From: Neisseria macacae ATCC 33926
GTDB taxonomy: Bacteria; Pseudomonadota; Gammaproteobacteria; Burkholderiales; Neisseriaceae
DNA: 64,000 bases
NCBI RefSeq assembly: GCF_022749495.1
Contig: NZ_CP094241.1
Coordinates: 248,001 to 312,000, forward strand
Reading direction: 5' to 3'
Position numbers and translations under genes: made by a program. This document shows, piece by piece, positions 9,026 to 16,820 of this stretch. A model generated the notes under the pieces. That model saw only the letters and a program-made list of their open reading frames with translations, was not told the origin of the DNA and did no database searches. Position 1 is the first letter of the stretch. The number at the start of each line of letters is the position of its first letter.

Positions 9026-9473
9026 GAAAATTCCTTTTTCTTCTGTATTGTTTGTTGATAAGCAATTCTGCTTCTTCACATTGGGAAAGTGCAAATTAGT
9101 TTTCGGCAGCAAAGTTCCTTACAGGGGAAATCATTAATTGCGACATAGAAAACTATCTATACTGAATTGTTAGACAGTATATTCGAAAGAAGTTTTGTAG
9201 AATTCTTCATAAATTGGCTAAATATTTCCAAGTTAAATATTTTATAGAAGAAAAAACATTTAAAACAATAGGATAGTAATTGGGTGTCGGTAATATTTTA
9301 CACAAATAAACAGTCGTTTCGGGAATGTTGCGTTTGACATTATTTATTATACATAATTGTTTTGCATGAAATTATGGAAAAAGTACAGTGGAGATGGGCA
9401 GATTTGTCTATATCTCAGCCCGATGTTTAGATCTGGATTGGGTGGTCGGGAATGGTTTTGATAGAGGCAATTT
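9026..9473. other. AT-rich intergenic region
   Basis: No convincing gene is seen. The stretch is markedly AT-rich compared with the flanking genes and probably holds the promoter of the regulator gene. A TTGACA at about 9338 on the plus strand has no well-placed -10 box or following gene. Confidence 0.5.
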
Positions 9474-9543
9474 AAAAGGTCGTCTAAAAACGAGGTTTGT
9501 GGGTTTCGCCAACAACCTTGTTTATATTTCAGACGACCTTTTT
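9474..9543. terminator. Long hairpin with one degenerate DUS
   Basis: The left arm holds AGGTCGTCTAAA (one base off) and the right arm a perfect inverse uptake sequence, with a T run on the plus strand. It lies downstream of map. Confidence 0.65.
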
Positions 9544-9570
9544 GCTTTGAAAGCGGGATGGTTTGACAGA

Positions 9571-10350
9571 TTAGGGTTTGCCGGTGGCAGGGCTGATGGT
9601 CAGGATTTCGTAGCCGGTTTCTGTCACTAAAACTTCATGTTCCCATTGGGCGGAGAGGGAGCGGTCTTTGGTCACGACCGTCCAGCCGTCGTTTAGGATG
9701 CGCAGGTGGCGTTTGCCTTGGTTGATCATCGGCTCGATGGTGAAAATCATGCCGGGCTTCAGGACGACGCCTTGTCCTTTCCGACCGTAGTGCAGGACTT
9801 GCGGGGCTTCGTGGAAACCGCGTCCGATGCCGTGGCCGCAAAATTCTTGTACGACGGAGTAGCCTGCGTTTTCGGCAACTTGTTGGCAGGCGTAGCCGAT
9901 GTCGCCCAAGGTTGCGCCAGGTTTGACGGCAGCGATGCCCGCCATCATGGATTCGTGGGTAACGTCAATCAGGCGTTGGGCGATGGGGGAGACTTTGCCG
10001 ACGGTAAACATGCGGCTGGAGTCGCCGTGGAAGCCGTCTTTTTTGATGGTCAGGTCGATGTTGATGATGTCGCCTTCTTTGAGCGGCTTGTCGTCGGGAA
10101 TGCCGTGGCAGATGACGTGGTTGACGGAGGTGCAGCAGGATTTGGGGTAGGGTGGATTGCCGTAGTGCAGGGGGGCGGGATAGCCGCCTTGGACGTTGAC
10201 GTGGTAGTCGTAAACGAGTTTGTCGATTTCGTTGGTGGTTACGCCGGGCTTGACGAATTGTCCGATGTAGTCGAGGGCTTCGGCGACGAGTTTGCCCAGT
10301 TCGCGCATTTTCTCGATTTCTTCGGGGGTTTTAATGATGATTTCGTTCAT
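9571..10350 (-). CDS. map: Methionine aminopeptidase, type I
   Basis: This 259-residue cytosolic metalloenzyme removes the initiator methionine from new proteins. The five metal ligands of the pita-bread fold are visible at Asp99, Asp110, His173, Glu206 and Glu237 (in NIDLTIKKDGFHGDSS, GHGIGRGFHE, IEPM and WEHEVLVTETGYE). His80 of the CHGIP motif is also present. There is no N-terminal extension, so it is type Ia. It is followed downstream by a degenerate uptake-sequence hairpin and separated from the next minus-strand gene by another hairpin. Confidence 0.96.
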   Translation of the reverse strand: MNEIIIKTPEEIEKMRELGKLVAEALDYIGQFVKPGVTTNEIDKLVYDYHVNVQGGYPAPLHYGNPPYPKSCCTSVNHVICHGIPDDKPLKEGDIINIDLTIKKDGFHGDSSRMFTVGKVSPIAQRLIDVTHESMMAGIAAVKPGATLGDIGYACQQVAENAGYSVVQEFCGHGIGRGFHEAPQVLHYGRKGQGVVLKPGMIFTIEPMINQGKRHLRILNDGWTVVTKDRSLSAQWEHEVLVTETGYEILTISPATGKP

Positions 10351-10366
10351 GTTGTTTCCTTGATGG

Positions 10367-10405
10367 TTTCAGACGACCTTGTTGCGGCACAAAGGTCGTC
10401 TGAAA
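10367..10405. terminator. Inverted DUS pair, terminator
   Basis: Facing uptake sequences form a hairpin downstream of the minus-strand gene that ends at 10528 and upstream of map. Confidence 0.7.
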
Positions 10406-10527
10406 GGGAAAGGGATGAGTCGGCAGCTTGTTTTTGGAACACTGCAACGAGGCGTGCGGACGTTTCGGCTTTTTTGGATTCGCGACTGATGCCTGAAGTT
10501 CAAATTAAAGCCGAATGCCAGTCCGCA

Positions 10528-11148
10528 CTAGAATAGATTGTCGATGACTTCTTTAGATTTGGAAGGAGTCTTAGGTTTCGGCGTCGGCTTAGGTGCCGGT
10601 TTGGCTGATTCGGGTTGGCGTTGTTCGGGTTGGCGTTGTTCGGGTTTCGCCGCGGGTTTGGATTCGGTCGGCTGTTCCGGCGGCGTACGTCTGTTGCCTG
10701 TTGCGGCGGGTGTGCTGCGCGGCGTTTTTTCTTCGGTATCGGGCGTTTCGGTTACAGCAGGTTTGGCGTTTGCTTTGTTATTGGCGGGTTTGTCTTCTGA
10801 GGCTTCGTCCTCAGTCGGGGCGGTGTTGCTGTTTTTGCCGTTTGATTTGTTTTTAGGCGGGATGACGGGATTGCGGGAATCGGTTTTTTCGTCATCGTCA
10901 AGCTCGGCTTTGGCGGCAGGCTTGGTTCTGTCCTCTTCGGGAGCGCCGATGGGGCGCCAGACTTCGACAGGGGTGTCTTTGGGAACGGGTTTGTTTTTAA
11001 TGGCTTCGCGTTCTTGGGAGTCGTGGCTTTTGATGGTGCTGATGACGCCGATGACCAAGGCGGCAACAGCAATGATGCAGACGCCGAAAAAGGCTCCGAT
11101 TAGATGTTTGGGTTTGAGTTGGAATGAGGATTTAGGGGTTTTGGACAT
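10528..11148 (-). CDS. Single-pass membrane protein with Lys/Pro-rich tail
   Basis: The 206-residue protein has one predicted transmembrane helix (about residues 17-37) after a short basic cytoplasmic end. The remainder is a low-complexity region rich in Lys, Pro, Glu and Thr, with a direct repeat EQRQPEQRQPE and PKPTPKPKTP near the C-terminus. Such tails often span the periplasm and peptidoglycan, as in TonB, but no TonB or SPOR domain is seen. I do not recognise a function. The direct DNA repeat lies at about 10614-10645. Confidence 0.7.
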   Translation of the reverse strand: MSKTPKSSFQLKPKHLIGAFFGVCIIAVAALVIGVISTIKSHDSQEREAIKNKPVPKDTPVEVWRPIGAPEEDRTKPAAKAELDDDEKTDSRNPVIPPKNKSNGKNSNTAPTEDEASEDKPANNKANAKPAVTETPDTEEKTPRSTPAATGNRRTPPEQPTESKPAAKPEQRQPEQRQPESAKPAPKPTPKPKTPSKSKEVIDNLF

Positions 11149-11193
11149 GATAAATCGGTAAAAATGAAATCAATCGGGCGGATTGTATCGTAA

Positions 11194-11230
11194 TAGGTCG
11201 TCTGAAACAAAATCAGGTTTCAGACGACCT
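11194..11230. terminator. Inverted DUS pair, terminator
   Basis: A perfect inverted pair of uptake sequences forms a hairpin downstream of the dolP-type lipoprotein gene. Confidence 0.8.
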
Positions 11231-11248
11231 GTCAGTCAAGGGGCAATC

Positions 11249-11860
11249 CTATGGCTGTTGGGTGTAGTTTTGATACAGGGTAACGACTTTTTGTACGCCC
11301 ACGGTGGTGCTGACGCGTTGGGTAACTTTTTCTTGTTCTTCAGGCGTCAGGATACCCATCACATAGGTCACGTTGCCGTAGGTCACGATTTTGACGCGCG
11401 CCTGCGTGGTGGGCTTGAGGCCCAAAAGGGCGGTGCGGACTTTGGATGTGCCCCATGTGTCGTTGGTTACGTCGCCGAAGGTGCGTCCTTGGGGGGCGAC
11501 GGTGATGTAGTTGTACACGCCTTCGGCGGCTTGTTCGGCACGGGCGATTTGTTCGACGAATTGTTTTTCGCCTTCAGTGGCGACTTGTCCGAGCAGCAGC
11601 AGGTGGCGGTTGTAGCCGACGACGTTGAGTTTGGGGGTGTAACCCTGCGCTTGGTTGTTTTGGCGCAGGTAGGAGCGGGCGGTGGTTTCGACGCGCACTG
11701 CCATTACGTTGTCGTCGGTTTGCGCGCCTGTGGTGCGGCGGTCGACGGCGGATTTGGTGCCGACTGCCGCGCCGCCGAGGAGTACGCCGACACAGCCGCT
11801 GAGTGTCAGGCTGAGGAGGAGGGCGGTCAGAACGGGTGCGGTATGACGTTTGATGTTCAT
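11249..11860 (-). CDS. dolP: BON-domain outer-membrane lipoprotein (DolP/YraP, GNA2091-like)
   Basis: The 203-residue precursor has a lipoprotein signal with lipobox LSGC (Cys23) and two BON domains, recognisable by repeated patterns such as LNVVGYNRHLLLLGQV and VKIVTYGNVTYVMGIL, each followed by a Val-rich helix. DolP/YraP supports outer-membrane integrity; the meningococcal homologue GNA2091 is known as a vaccine-fusion antigen. It lies beside gmhA and yraN in the same order as yraN-yraO-yraP in enterobacteria. A hairpin of uptake sequences separates it from gmhA. Confidence 0.9.
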   Translation of the reverse strand: MNIKRHTAPVLTALLLSLTLSGCVGVLLGGAAVGTKSAVDRRTTGAQTDDNVMAVRVETTARSYLRQNNQAQGYTPKLNVVGYNRHLLLLGQVATEGEKQFVEQIARAEQAAEGVYNYITVAPQGRTFGDVTNDTWGTSKVRTALLGLKPTTQARVKIVTYGNVTYVMGILTPEEQEKVTQRVSTTVGVQKVVTLYQNYTQQP

Positions 11861-11893
11861 ATTTTTTCCTTGATGATGGGTTCGGCGGATATG

Positions 11894-11926
11894 TTTCAGA
11901 CGACCTTTAAAAGAGGTCGTCTGAAA
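11894..11926. terminator. Inverted DUS pair, terminator
   Basis: Facing uptake sequences separated by 7 bases lie between gmhA and the lipoprotein gene, just after the gmhA stop. Confidence 0.75.
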
Positions 11927-11932
11927 AAAGGC

Positions 11933-12526
11933 TTACATTCCTTCAAGCAACATGGAGTCGATGCAGTCGCACATGGCATGTATCAGCAGGATATGGTTTT
12001 CCTGAATGCGGGCGGTGCGCGGGTAGGGGACGTTGAGCAGTACGTCGGTATCTTTGAGCATGGCGGCGATTTTGCCGCCGTTGCGGCCGGTCATGGCGAT
12101 GACGTGCATATCGCGTTCGTGTGCCGCTTTGATGGCCTCGATAACGTTGGCGGAGTTGCCGGAGGTGGAAATGCCGACCAAAACGTCGCCGGCACGTCCG
12201 AGCGCCCGCACTTGTTTGCTGAACACATGGTCAAAGCCGTAGTCGTTGCCGATGGCGGTCAGCGCGGACGTGTCCGTCGTCAGCGCGACGGCGGCAAGTT
12301 CCATGCGCTCTTTTTCAAAGCGCCCGGTCATTTCGGCGGCGAAGTGCTGCGCGTCGGCAGCCGAACCGCCGTTGCCGCAGGCTAAAATTTTGCCGTCGTT
12401 CATCAGGCATTGCAGCATCAATTCTGCTGCTTGAGCAGTCGGCTCGACCAATACTTTTTCGGCTTCCTGCTTGGCATGGATGCTTTCGGCGAAATGGGCG
12501 GCAACGCGCTCTTGTAATGTCGTCAT
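11933..12526 (-). CDS. gmhA: Phosphoheptose isomerase (SIS domain)
   Basis: This 197-residue SIS-domain protein is expected to convert sedoheptulose 7-phosphate to heptose 7-phosphate for lipooligosaccharide core synthesis. The sugar-binding GNGGSAADAQHF and STSGNSANV motifs are clear. Gene order and N-terminus resemble E. coli DiaA, which lacks catalysis. However, the GmhA catalytic residues are present here: Glu65 (HFAAEMTGR, Ser in DiaA) and His183 (IQENHILLIH, Asn in DiaA). I therefore favour GmhA activity, possibly with a DiaA-like second role. yraN starts upstream on the same strand with only 4 bases between. Confidence 0.88.
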   Translation of the reverse strand: MTTLQERVAAHFAESIHAKQEAEKVLVEPTAQAAELMLQCLMNDGKILACGNGGSAADAQHFAAEMTGRFEKERMELAAVALTTDTSALTAIGNDYGFDHVFSKQVRALGRAGDVLVGISTSGNSANVIEAIKAAHERDMHVIAMTGRNGGKIAAMLKDTDVLLNVPYPRTARIQENHILLIHAMCDCIDSMLLEGM

Positions 12527-12530
12527 ATCG

Positions 12531-12878
12531 TCAACCTGTAATATTCTTTATCCATTCGGGCGGGCGGTTTCCTTCTATCAGCACCGCATCGATGCGGCAC
12601 GCGCTATCCGTCATGCCGTTTTGTTGCAGATAATACTCCGCAGACCGTTGCAGTTTCAATAACTTAGACGGCGAAATACTGTATGCGGCACCGCCGAAAC
12701 CCTGATTTTTGCGGTATTTTACTTCAACAAACAGAATCATGTTACCGTTTTTGACAATCAAATCGATTTCGCCGTAAGCGCAGTGCCAGTTGCGCGCCAC
12801 GAGTTTGCAGCCTTGCGAAAGAAGAAACGCCAGCGCGGCATCTTCGCCCGCCACCCCTTGTTTGTGGTTCAGACGCAT
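12531..12878 (-). CDS. yraN: UPF0102/YraN family endonuclease-like protein
   Basis: The 115-residue protein matches the YraN family, which has a restriction-endonuclease-like fold: GEIDLIVKNGNMILFVEVKYR carries the E-D-ExK arrangement and the chain starts with the usual G..GEDAA segment. The family's biological role is not settled. It precedes gmhA by 4 bases and is divergent from rsmI, a conserved arrangement. Confidence 0.9.
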   Translation of the reverse strand: MRLNHKQGVAGEDAALAFLLSQGCKLVARNWHCAYGEIDLIVKNGNMILFVEVKYRKNQGFGGAAYSISPSKLLKLQRSAEYYLQQNGMTDSACRIDAVLIEGNRPPEWIKNITG

Positions 12879-12933
12879 GGAAGTTTACCCCGTATAATAT
12901 CGTTATATTGTTTTCAGACGACCTGATAAAGCC

Positions 12934-13821
12934 ATGTTTCAAAAACACCTTCAAAAAGCCGCCGACAGTATTGAAAAACGGACATTATACGTTGTCGCCA
13001 CGCCCATCGGCAATTTGGCGGATATCACCCTGCGCGCACTCGCCGTCCTGCAAAAAGCCGACATTATCTGCGCCGAAGATACGCGCGTTACCGCACAGCT
13101 TCTGAGCGCATACGGCATACAGGGCAAACTCGTCAGCGTGCGCGAGCATAACGAACAGCAAATGGCGGACAAAATCATCAACCATCTTTCAGACGACCTC
13201 ACTGTCGCACAAGTTTCCGACGCAGGTACGCCCGCCGTCTGCGATCCCGGTGCGAAACTCGCCCGCCGCGTGCGTGAGGCTGGGTTCAAGGTCGTCCCCG
13301 TTGTCGGCGCGAGCGCGGTCATGGGGGCATTGAGCGTCGCAGGCGTTACCGAACCCAATTTCTACTTCAACGGTTTCCTACCGCCGAAATCCGGCGAACG
13401 GCAGAAGCTGCTTGCCAAATGGGCGCAGGCTGATTTCCCCGTTGTGATGTTTGAAACCCCGCACCGCATCGAAGCCACCCTTGCCGACATGGCGGCCCTC
13501 TTCCCCGAACGCAGCCTGACCCTTGCCCGAGAAATCACCAAAACCTTTGAAACCTTCCTCAGCGGCACGGTTACTGAAATTCAGACGACCCTGAAAAACG
13601 ACGGCAATCAGGTGCGCGGCGAAATGGTGCTCATCCTCCATCCTGCGCCCCGTGAAAAACACGATACCTTGCCCGATGCCGCCCAAAACGTTATGAAAAT
13701 CCTCGCTGCCGAACTGCCTACCAAACAGGCAGCCGAACTTGCCGCCAAAATTACCGGCGAAGGTAAAAAAGCCTTGTACGATTTGGCATTGGAGTGGAAA
13801 CGGGTTTCAGACGACGTTTGA
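12934..13821 (+). CDS. rsmI: 16S rRNA (cytidine1402-2'-O)-methyltransferase
   Basis: The 295-residue protein belongs to the tetrapyrrole-methylase fold family and methylates the 2'-O of C1402 in the 30S decoding centre. Key motifs are LYVVATPIGNLADIT, AEDTRVT, VSDAGTPAVCDPG and FETPHRI. Two uptake sequences lie inside the gene: one is translated as LSDDLT near 13190 and a degenerate one forms the last codons (VSDDV). Only 55 bp separate it from divergent yraN, so their promoters must overlap. Confidence 0.95.
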   Translation: MFQKHLQKAADSIEKRTLYVVATPIGNLADITLRALAVLQKADIICAEDTRVTAQLLSAYGIQGKLVSVREHNEQQMADKIINHLSDDLTVAQVSDAGTPAVCDPGAKLARRVREAGFKVVPVVGASAVMGALSVAGVTEPNFYFNGFLPPKSGERQKLLAKWAQADFPVVMFETPHRIEATLADMAALFPERSLTLAREITKTFETFLSGTVTEIQTTLKNDGNQVRGEMVLILHPAPREKHDTLPDAAQNVMKILAAELPTKQAAELAAKITGEGKKALYDLALEWKRVSDDV

Positions 13822-14002
13822 AGGTGGAAGGTCGTCTGAAAAAGAGGGAAGGACGGTTGTTGAATGATGATGGTATTAACATGGGTTATGTCCTGAACCA
13901 CAGAATATTCTGCGAAAAGAAAATCTGCCAAAGACTTGTCTGATTTATATCGTTTTATTTTAAACGAAATAAAACAGAAACCCTCATAAAGCCTGATGTC
14001 GA

Positions 14003-14029
14003 AGGTCGTCTGAAACGTTCAGACGACCT
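14003..14029. terminator. Compact inverted DUS hairpin
   Basis: Two facing uptake sequences with almost no loop lie between rsmI and the atp promoter. A further single uptake sequence is at 13829. The rest of 13822-14097 shows no gene. Confidence 0.65.
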
Positions 14030-14097
14030 GCTTTTAAAATTTAAGATGAAAATATTGAAAATTCTGCAATCTAATGTCTGTAATTGTATGTAATGCG

Positions 14098-14106
14098 TGA
14101 TATAAT
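14098..14106 (+). promoter_or_regulatory. Extended -10 promoter of the atp operon
   Basis: TGATATAAT is a perfect extended -10 element 37 bases before the atpI ATG. No good -35 hexamer is seen at the right spacing, as is common for extended -10 promoters. Confidence 0.65.
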
Positions 14107-14142
14107 GCGAACTCTTTGCCTTACGTTAAGGCAAAGTCGGAT

Positions 14143-14586
14143 ATGAACTCACAAAGATTAACATATTGCTTGACGTTCATAGGCTTCTTGATTATATTTA
14201 GCCTCGCATTACTGTCGGGATTTCCCGTTTTTATGAAGCAGATTCTCATCTTACAAATTCTGGTTTTGACAGCGGTTGCGCTGATTAGCGCCACATTTTC
14301 AGGTTTGGCAGGATTTTGGTCTGCTGTCGCAGGCGGGTTTTCCTATCTTATTCCCTCCGCTTTCGCAGTTTTACTTTTAAAACTTTCCAAGTGTAACCCT
14401 TTGTATCATGGTAAAGCGTTCATTATTGGGGAAGTTTTAAAAGTAGTGCTGTCGCTGGTAATGATGCTTGCCGTATTCGCAGTTTGGCATCAGTCTTTGA
14501 TATTCTTTCCGTTCTTGTTCGGATTGCTCGGTGTCAGCCATTTGGTTTTTTTAGTATTGTTGAGAGTGAAGCATTATGGCAGGTGA
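14143..14586 (+). CDS. atpI: ATP synthase subunit I
   Basis: The 147-residue protein has four hydrophobic segments and is first in the atp operon, the position of AtpI, which helps assemble the c-ring. The ATG at 14143 was chosen: a TTG at 14116 in the same frame lies only about 10 bases from the -10 box. It overlaps atpB by 11 bases, indicating translational coupling. AtpI sequences are poorly conserved, so the identification rests mainly on context and topology. Confidence 0.85.
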   Translation: MNSQRLTYCLTFIGFLIIFSLALLSGFPVFMKQILILQILVLTAVALISATFSGLAGFWSAVAGGFSYLIPSAFAVLLLKLSKCNPLYHGKAFIIGEVLKVVLSLVMMLAVFAVWHQSLIFFPFLFGLLGVSHLVFLVLLRVKHYGR

Positions 14587-15445
14587 CAAAATTACTGCTA
14601 CTGATTACATCACGCACCACTTGCAAAGTTTGACCAGCCTTTCCGATGTCGCTAAAGGACAAGGCTTGGATAATATTGCTGATTTTTCTTTTATTAATAT
14701 TGATGCAATATTTTTCTCTGTATTGTTGGGTGTAATCGGAAGTTTCCTACTTTTGCGTGGGGCTAGGAAGGCGACGGCGGGTGTGCCCGGACGTTTTCAG
14801 GCTGCCGTCGAGATTTTGTTTGAGTTTGTGGATGATATGTGTAAAAGCATTATTCACAACGAGCAATCTCGAAAAGCCATTGCCCCGTTAGGTTTGACGC
14901 TGTTTGTATGGATTTTCCTGATGAATGCCATGGATATGCTGCCGGTTGATTTGTTCCCGTGGCTGTGGCAAAACATTATTACCGGTAACCATCATGCATT
15001 GTTGCGTATTGTACCGACCGCAGATTTAAATACCACATTAGCGTTGGCTATCGGTGTCTTGGTGATTTGTATTTATTACAATATCAAAATCAAAGGTATC
15101 CGTGGTTGGATTCATGAGTTGTTCAGCGCTCCGTTCGGCGCCAAGCTTGCTCCCGCCAACTTCCTTTTGAATCTGGTTGAATTCCTCTCTAAAACAGTTT
15201 CTCACGGTATGCGGTTGTTCGGTAACATGTATGCCGGCGAGCTGGTGTTCCTTCTGATTGCTTTGCTGGGTGGCGCTTGGGCGACATCTGGAAGCGTTGA
15301 AGTGTTGGATCCGATTCTGTTTGGTTTCCACATCCTTGCCGGATTGGCATGGGCGATTTTCCATATTTTGGTGATTACCCTGCAGGCATTTATCTTTATG
15401 GCCTTGGCGTTTGTCTATATCGGACAAGCTCATGATGCACATTAA
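14576..15445 (+). CDS. atpB: F0F1 ATP synthase subunit a
   Basis: The 289-residue integral membrane protein forms the proton half-channels of F0. The conserved segment with the essential arginine is seen in SKTVSHGMRLFGNMYAGEL, followed by the last two helices with the IFMALAFVYI end. Its order in the operon and its 11-base overlap with atpI support the call. Confidence 0.97.
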   Translation: MAGDKITATDYITHHLQSLTSLSDVAKGQGLDNIADFSFINIDAIFFSVLLGVIGSFLLLRGARKATAGVPGRFQAAVEILFEFVDDMCKSIIHNEQSRKAIAPLGLTLFVWIFLMNAMDMLPVDLFPWLWQNIITGNHHALLRIVPTADLNTTLALAIGVLVICIYYNIKIKGIRGWIHELFSAPFGAKLAPANFLLNLVEFLSKTVSHGMRLFGNMYAGELVFLLIALLGGAWATSGSVEVLDPILFGFHILAGLAWAIFHILVITLQAFIFMALAFVYIGQAHDAH

Positions 15446-15496
15446 TTTATTAGGTAGTTTTTCATTAACTTTCTTTGTTTTCTCAAGGAGTAAAAA

Positions 15497-15730
15497 ATGG
15501 GTTTGGTAGCAATTGCATGTGGTTTGATCGTAGCATTGGGTGCATTGGGTGCCTCTATCGGTATCGCAATGGTCGGTTCCAAATATCTGGAGTCTTCTGC
15601 TCGTCAACCTGAATTGATTGGTCCGCTGCAAACTAAATTGTTCCTGATTGCTGGTCTGATTGATGCTGCATTCCTGATTGGTGTGGCTATTGCACTGTTG
15701 TTCGCCTTCGTTAAACCATTTGGTGCATAA
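15497..15730 (+). CDS. atpE: F0F1 ATP synthase subunit c
   Basis: This 77-residue two-helix hairpin proteolipid builds the rotor ring. The essential carboxylate is the aspartate in AGLIDAAFLIG, and the polar loop reads SARQPEL. The Glu/Ser pattern of sodium-coupled rings is absent, so proton coupling is expected. AAGGAG lies just ahead of the ATG. A small hairpin follows in the spacer to atpF. Confidence 0.97.
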   Translation: MGLVAIACGLIVALGALGASIGIAMVGSKYLESSARQPELIGPLQTKLFLIAGLIDAAFLIGVAIALLFAFVKPFGA

Positions 15731-15754
15731 TCAAACGGCGTGATCCGTCTAGGT

Positions 15755-15770
15755 ACAGACTTCGGTCTGT
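15755..15770 (+). other. UUCG-loop hairpin between atpE and atpF
   Basis: ACAGAC-TTCG-GTCTGT forms a 6-bp stem with the very stable UUCG-type tetraloop. It has only a short T run, so it is more likely an RNA stabiliser or partial attenuator than a full terminator. It would favour more subunit c mRNA than downstream message. Confidence 0.55.
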
Positions 15771-15801
15771 TTGATTAACACTAGTACGAAGGTTAACTAA
15801 C

Positions 15802-16272
15802 GTGAATATTAATGCAACCTTATTCGCTCAAATCATCGTCTTTTTCGGTTTGGTTTGGTTTACCATGAAATTCGTGTGGCCGCCAATCGCAAAAGCATTG
15901 GATGAGCGTGCCGCAAAAATTGCCGAAGGCTTGGCTGCTGCCGAGCGCGGTAAGAGCGATTTTGAACAGGCAGAGAAGAAAGTTGCAGAACTCTTGGCTG
16001 AAGGGCGTAACCAAGTTTCCGAAATGGTAGCAAACGCCGAAAAACGTGCCGCCAAAATCGTAGAAGAAGCGAAAGAGCAAGCTACTGTCGAGGCAGTGCG
16101 GATTACAGCACAAGCTAAAGCTGATGCCCAGCAAGAAATGAATCGTGCACGCGAAGTTTTGCGTGAACAAGTTGCTGCGTTGGCGGTTAAAGGTGCAGAG
16201 TCTATTTTGCGCAGTGAAGTAGATACTTCAAAACATGCGCAGCTGCTCAGCGCTTTAAAACAGGAGCTGTAA
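15802..16272 (+). CDS. atpF: F0F1 ATP synthase subunit b
   Basis: The 156-residue protein has one N-terminal membrane helix (residues about 6-25, LFAQIIVFFGLVWFTMKFVW) and then a long Ala/Glu/Lys-rich helix that forms the dimeric peripheral stalk. The start is GTG or ATG at about 15802 by frame; the MNINATLFAQ start is standard for the family. It ends 4 bases before atpH. Confidence 0.96.
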   Translation: MNINATLFAQIIVFFGLVWFTMKFVWPPIAKALDERAAKIAEGLAAAERGKSDFEQAEKKVAELLAEGRNQVSEMVANAEKRAAKIVEEAKEQATVEAVRITAQAKADAQQEMNRAREVLREQVAALAVKGAESILRSEVDTSKHAQLLSALKQEL

Positions 16273-16276
16273 TCTT

Positions 16277-16810
16277 ATGGCTGAGTTCGCAACGATTGCC
16301 AGACCTTATGCGAAAGCATTGTTTAATCTGGCGCAGGAAAAAAACCAAATTGAGTCTTGGTTGGGCGGACTGGAAGAATTAGCCGCGGTTGTTCAAAATC
16401 AGAAAGTAATTTCTTTTCTTGAGCAACCTGAAATCAATACTTCTGAAAAGGTAAATGTACTTGCCGAACTCGTTGAATTAAAAAGTGATGAATTGAGGAA
16501 TTTCATTACTGTTCTGGCAGAGCAAAAACGTTTGCCTGTATTGCCTGAAGTCTATGCTCAATATCAAGCTTTAACCTTGTCATTCAATCATACTAAGTCT
16601 GCTGTAATTTACAGTGCTTATCCATTGACTGAAGATCAATTGGCTGAGTTGGCTGAAATATTGAAAAAACGCTTTGACAGTAAGTTGCAGATTACAACTG
16701 AAGTCGCGCCTGAATTAATTGGCGGTGTCAAAGTTGAAGTGGGTGACCAGGTCTTGGATTTGTCGGTGCGGGGTAAATTGAATGCCCTGTATGCGACTAT
16801 GACAAATTAG
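16277..16810 (+). CDS. atpH: F0F1 ATP synthase subunit delta
   Basis: The 177-residue delta subunit joins the b stalk to the top of the alpha/beta head. It has the ATIARPYAKALF start and the LIGGVKVEVGDQVLDLSVRGKL C-terminal signature, split here by the usual family spacing. It sits tightly between atpF and atpA. Confidence 0.96.
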   Translation: MAEFATIARPYAKALFNLAQEKNQIESWLGGLEELAAVVQNQKVISFLEQPEINTSEKVNVLAELVELKSDELRNFITVLAEQKRLPVLPEVYAQYQALTLSFNHTKSAVIYSAYPLTEDQLAELAEILKKRFDSKLQITTEVAPELIGGVKVEVGDQVLDLSVRGKLNALYATMTN

Positions 16811-16820
16811 GAGAGTTTTC

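Noticed and set aside
9332..9360. TTGACA-like promoter on the plus strand in the AT-rich gap
   Set aside because: No downstream plus-strand gene, and the -10 spacing is poor.
10614..10645. Short tandem repeat as a CRISPR or phase-variation tract
   Set aside because: It is just two copies of a 15-base unit coding for QRQPE repeats. No CRISPR array was seen anywhere in the window.
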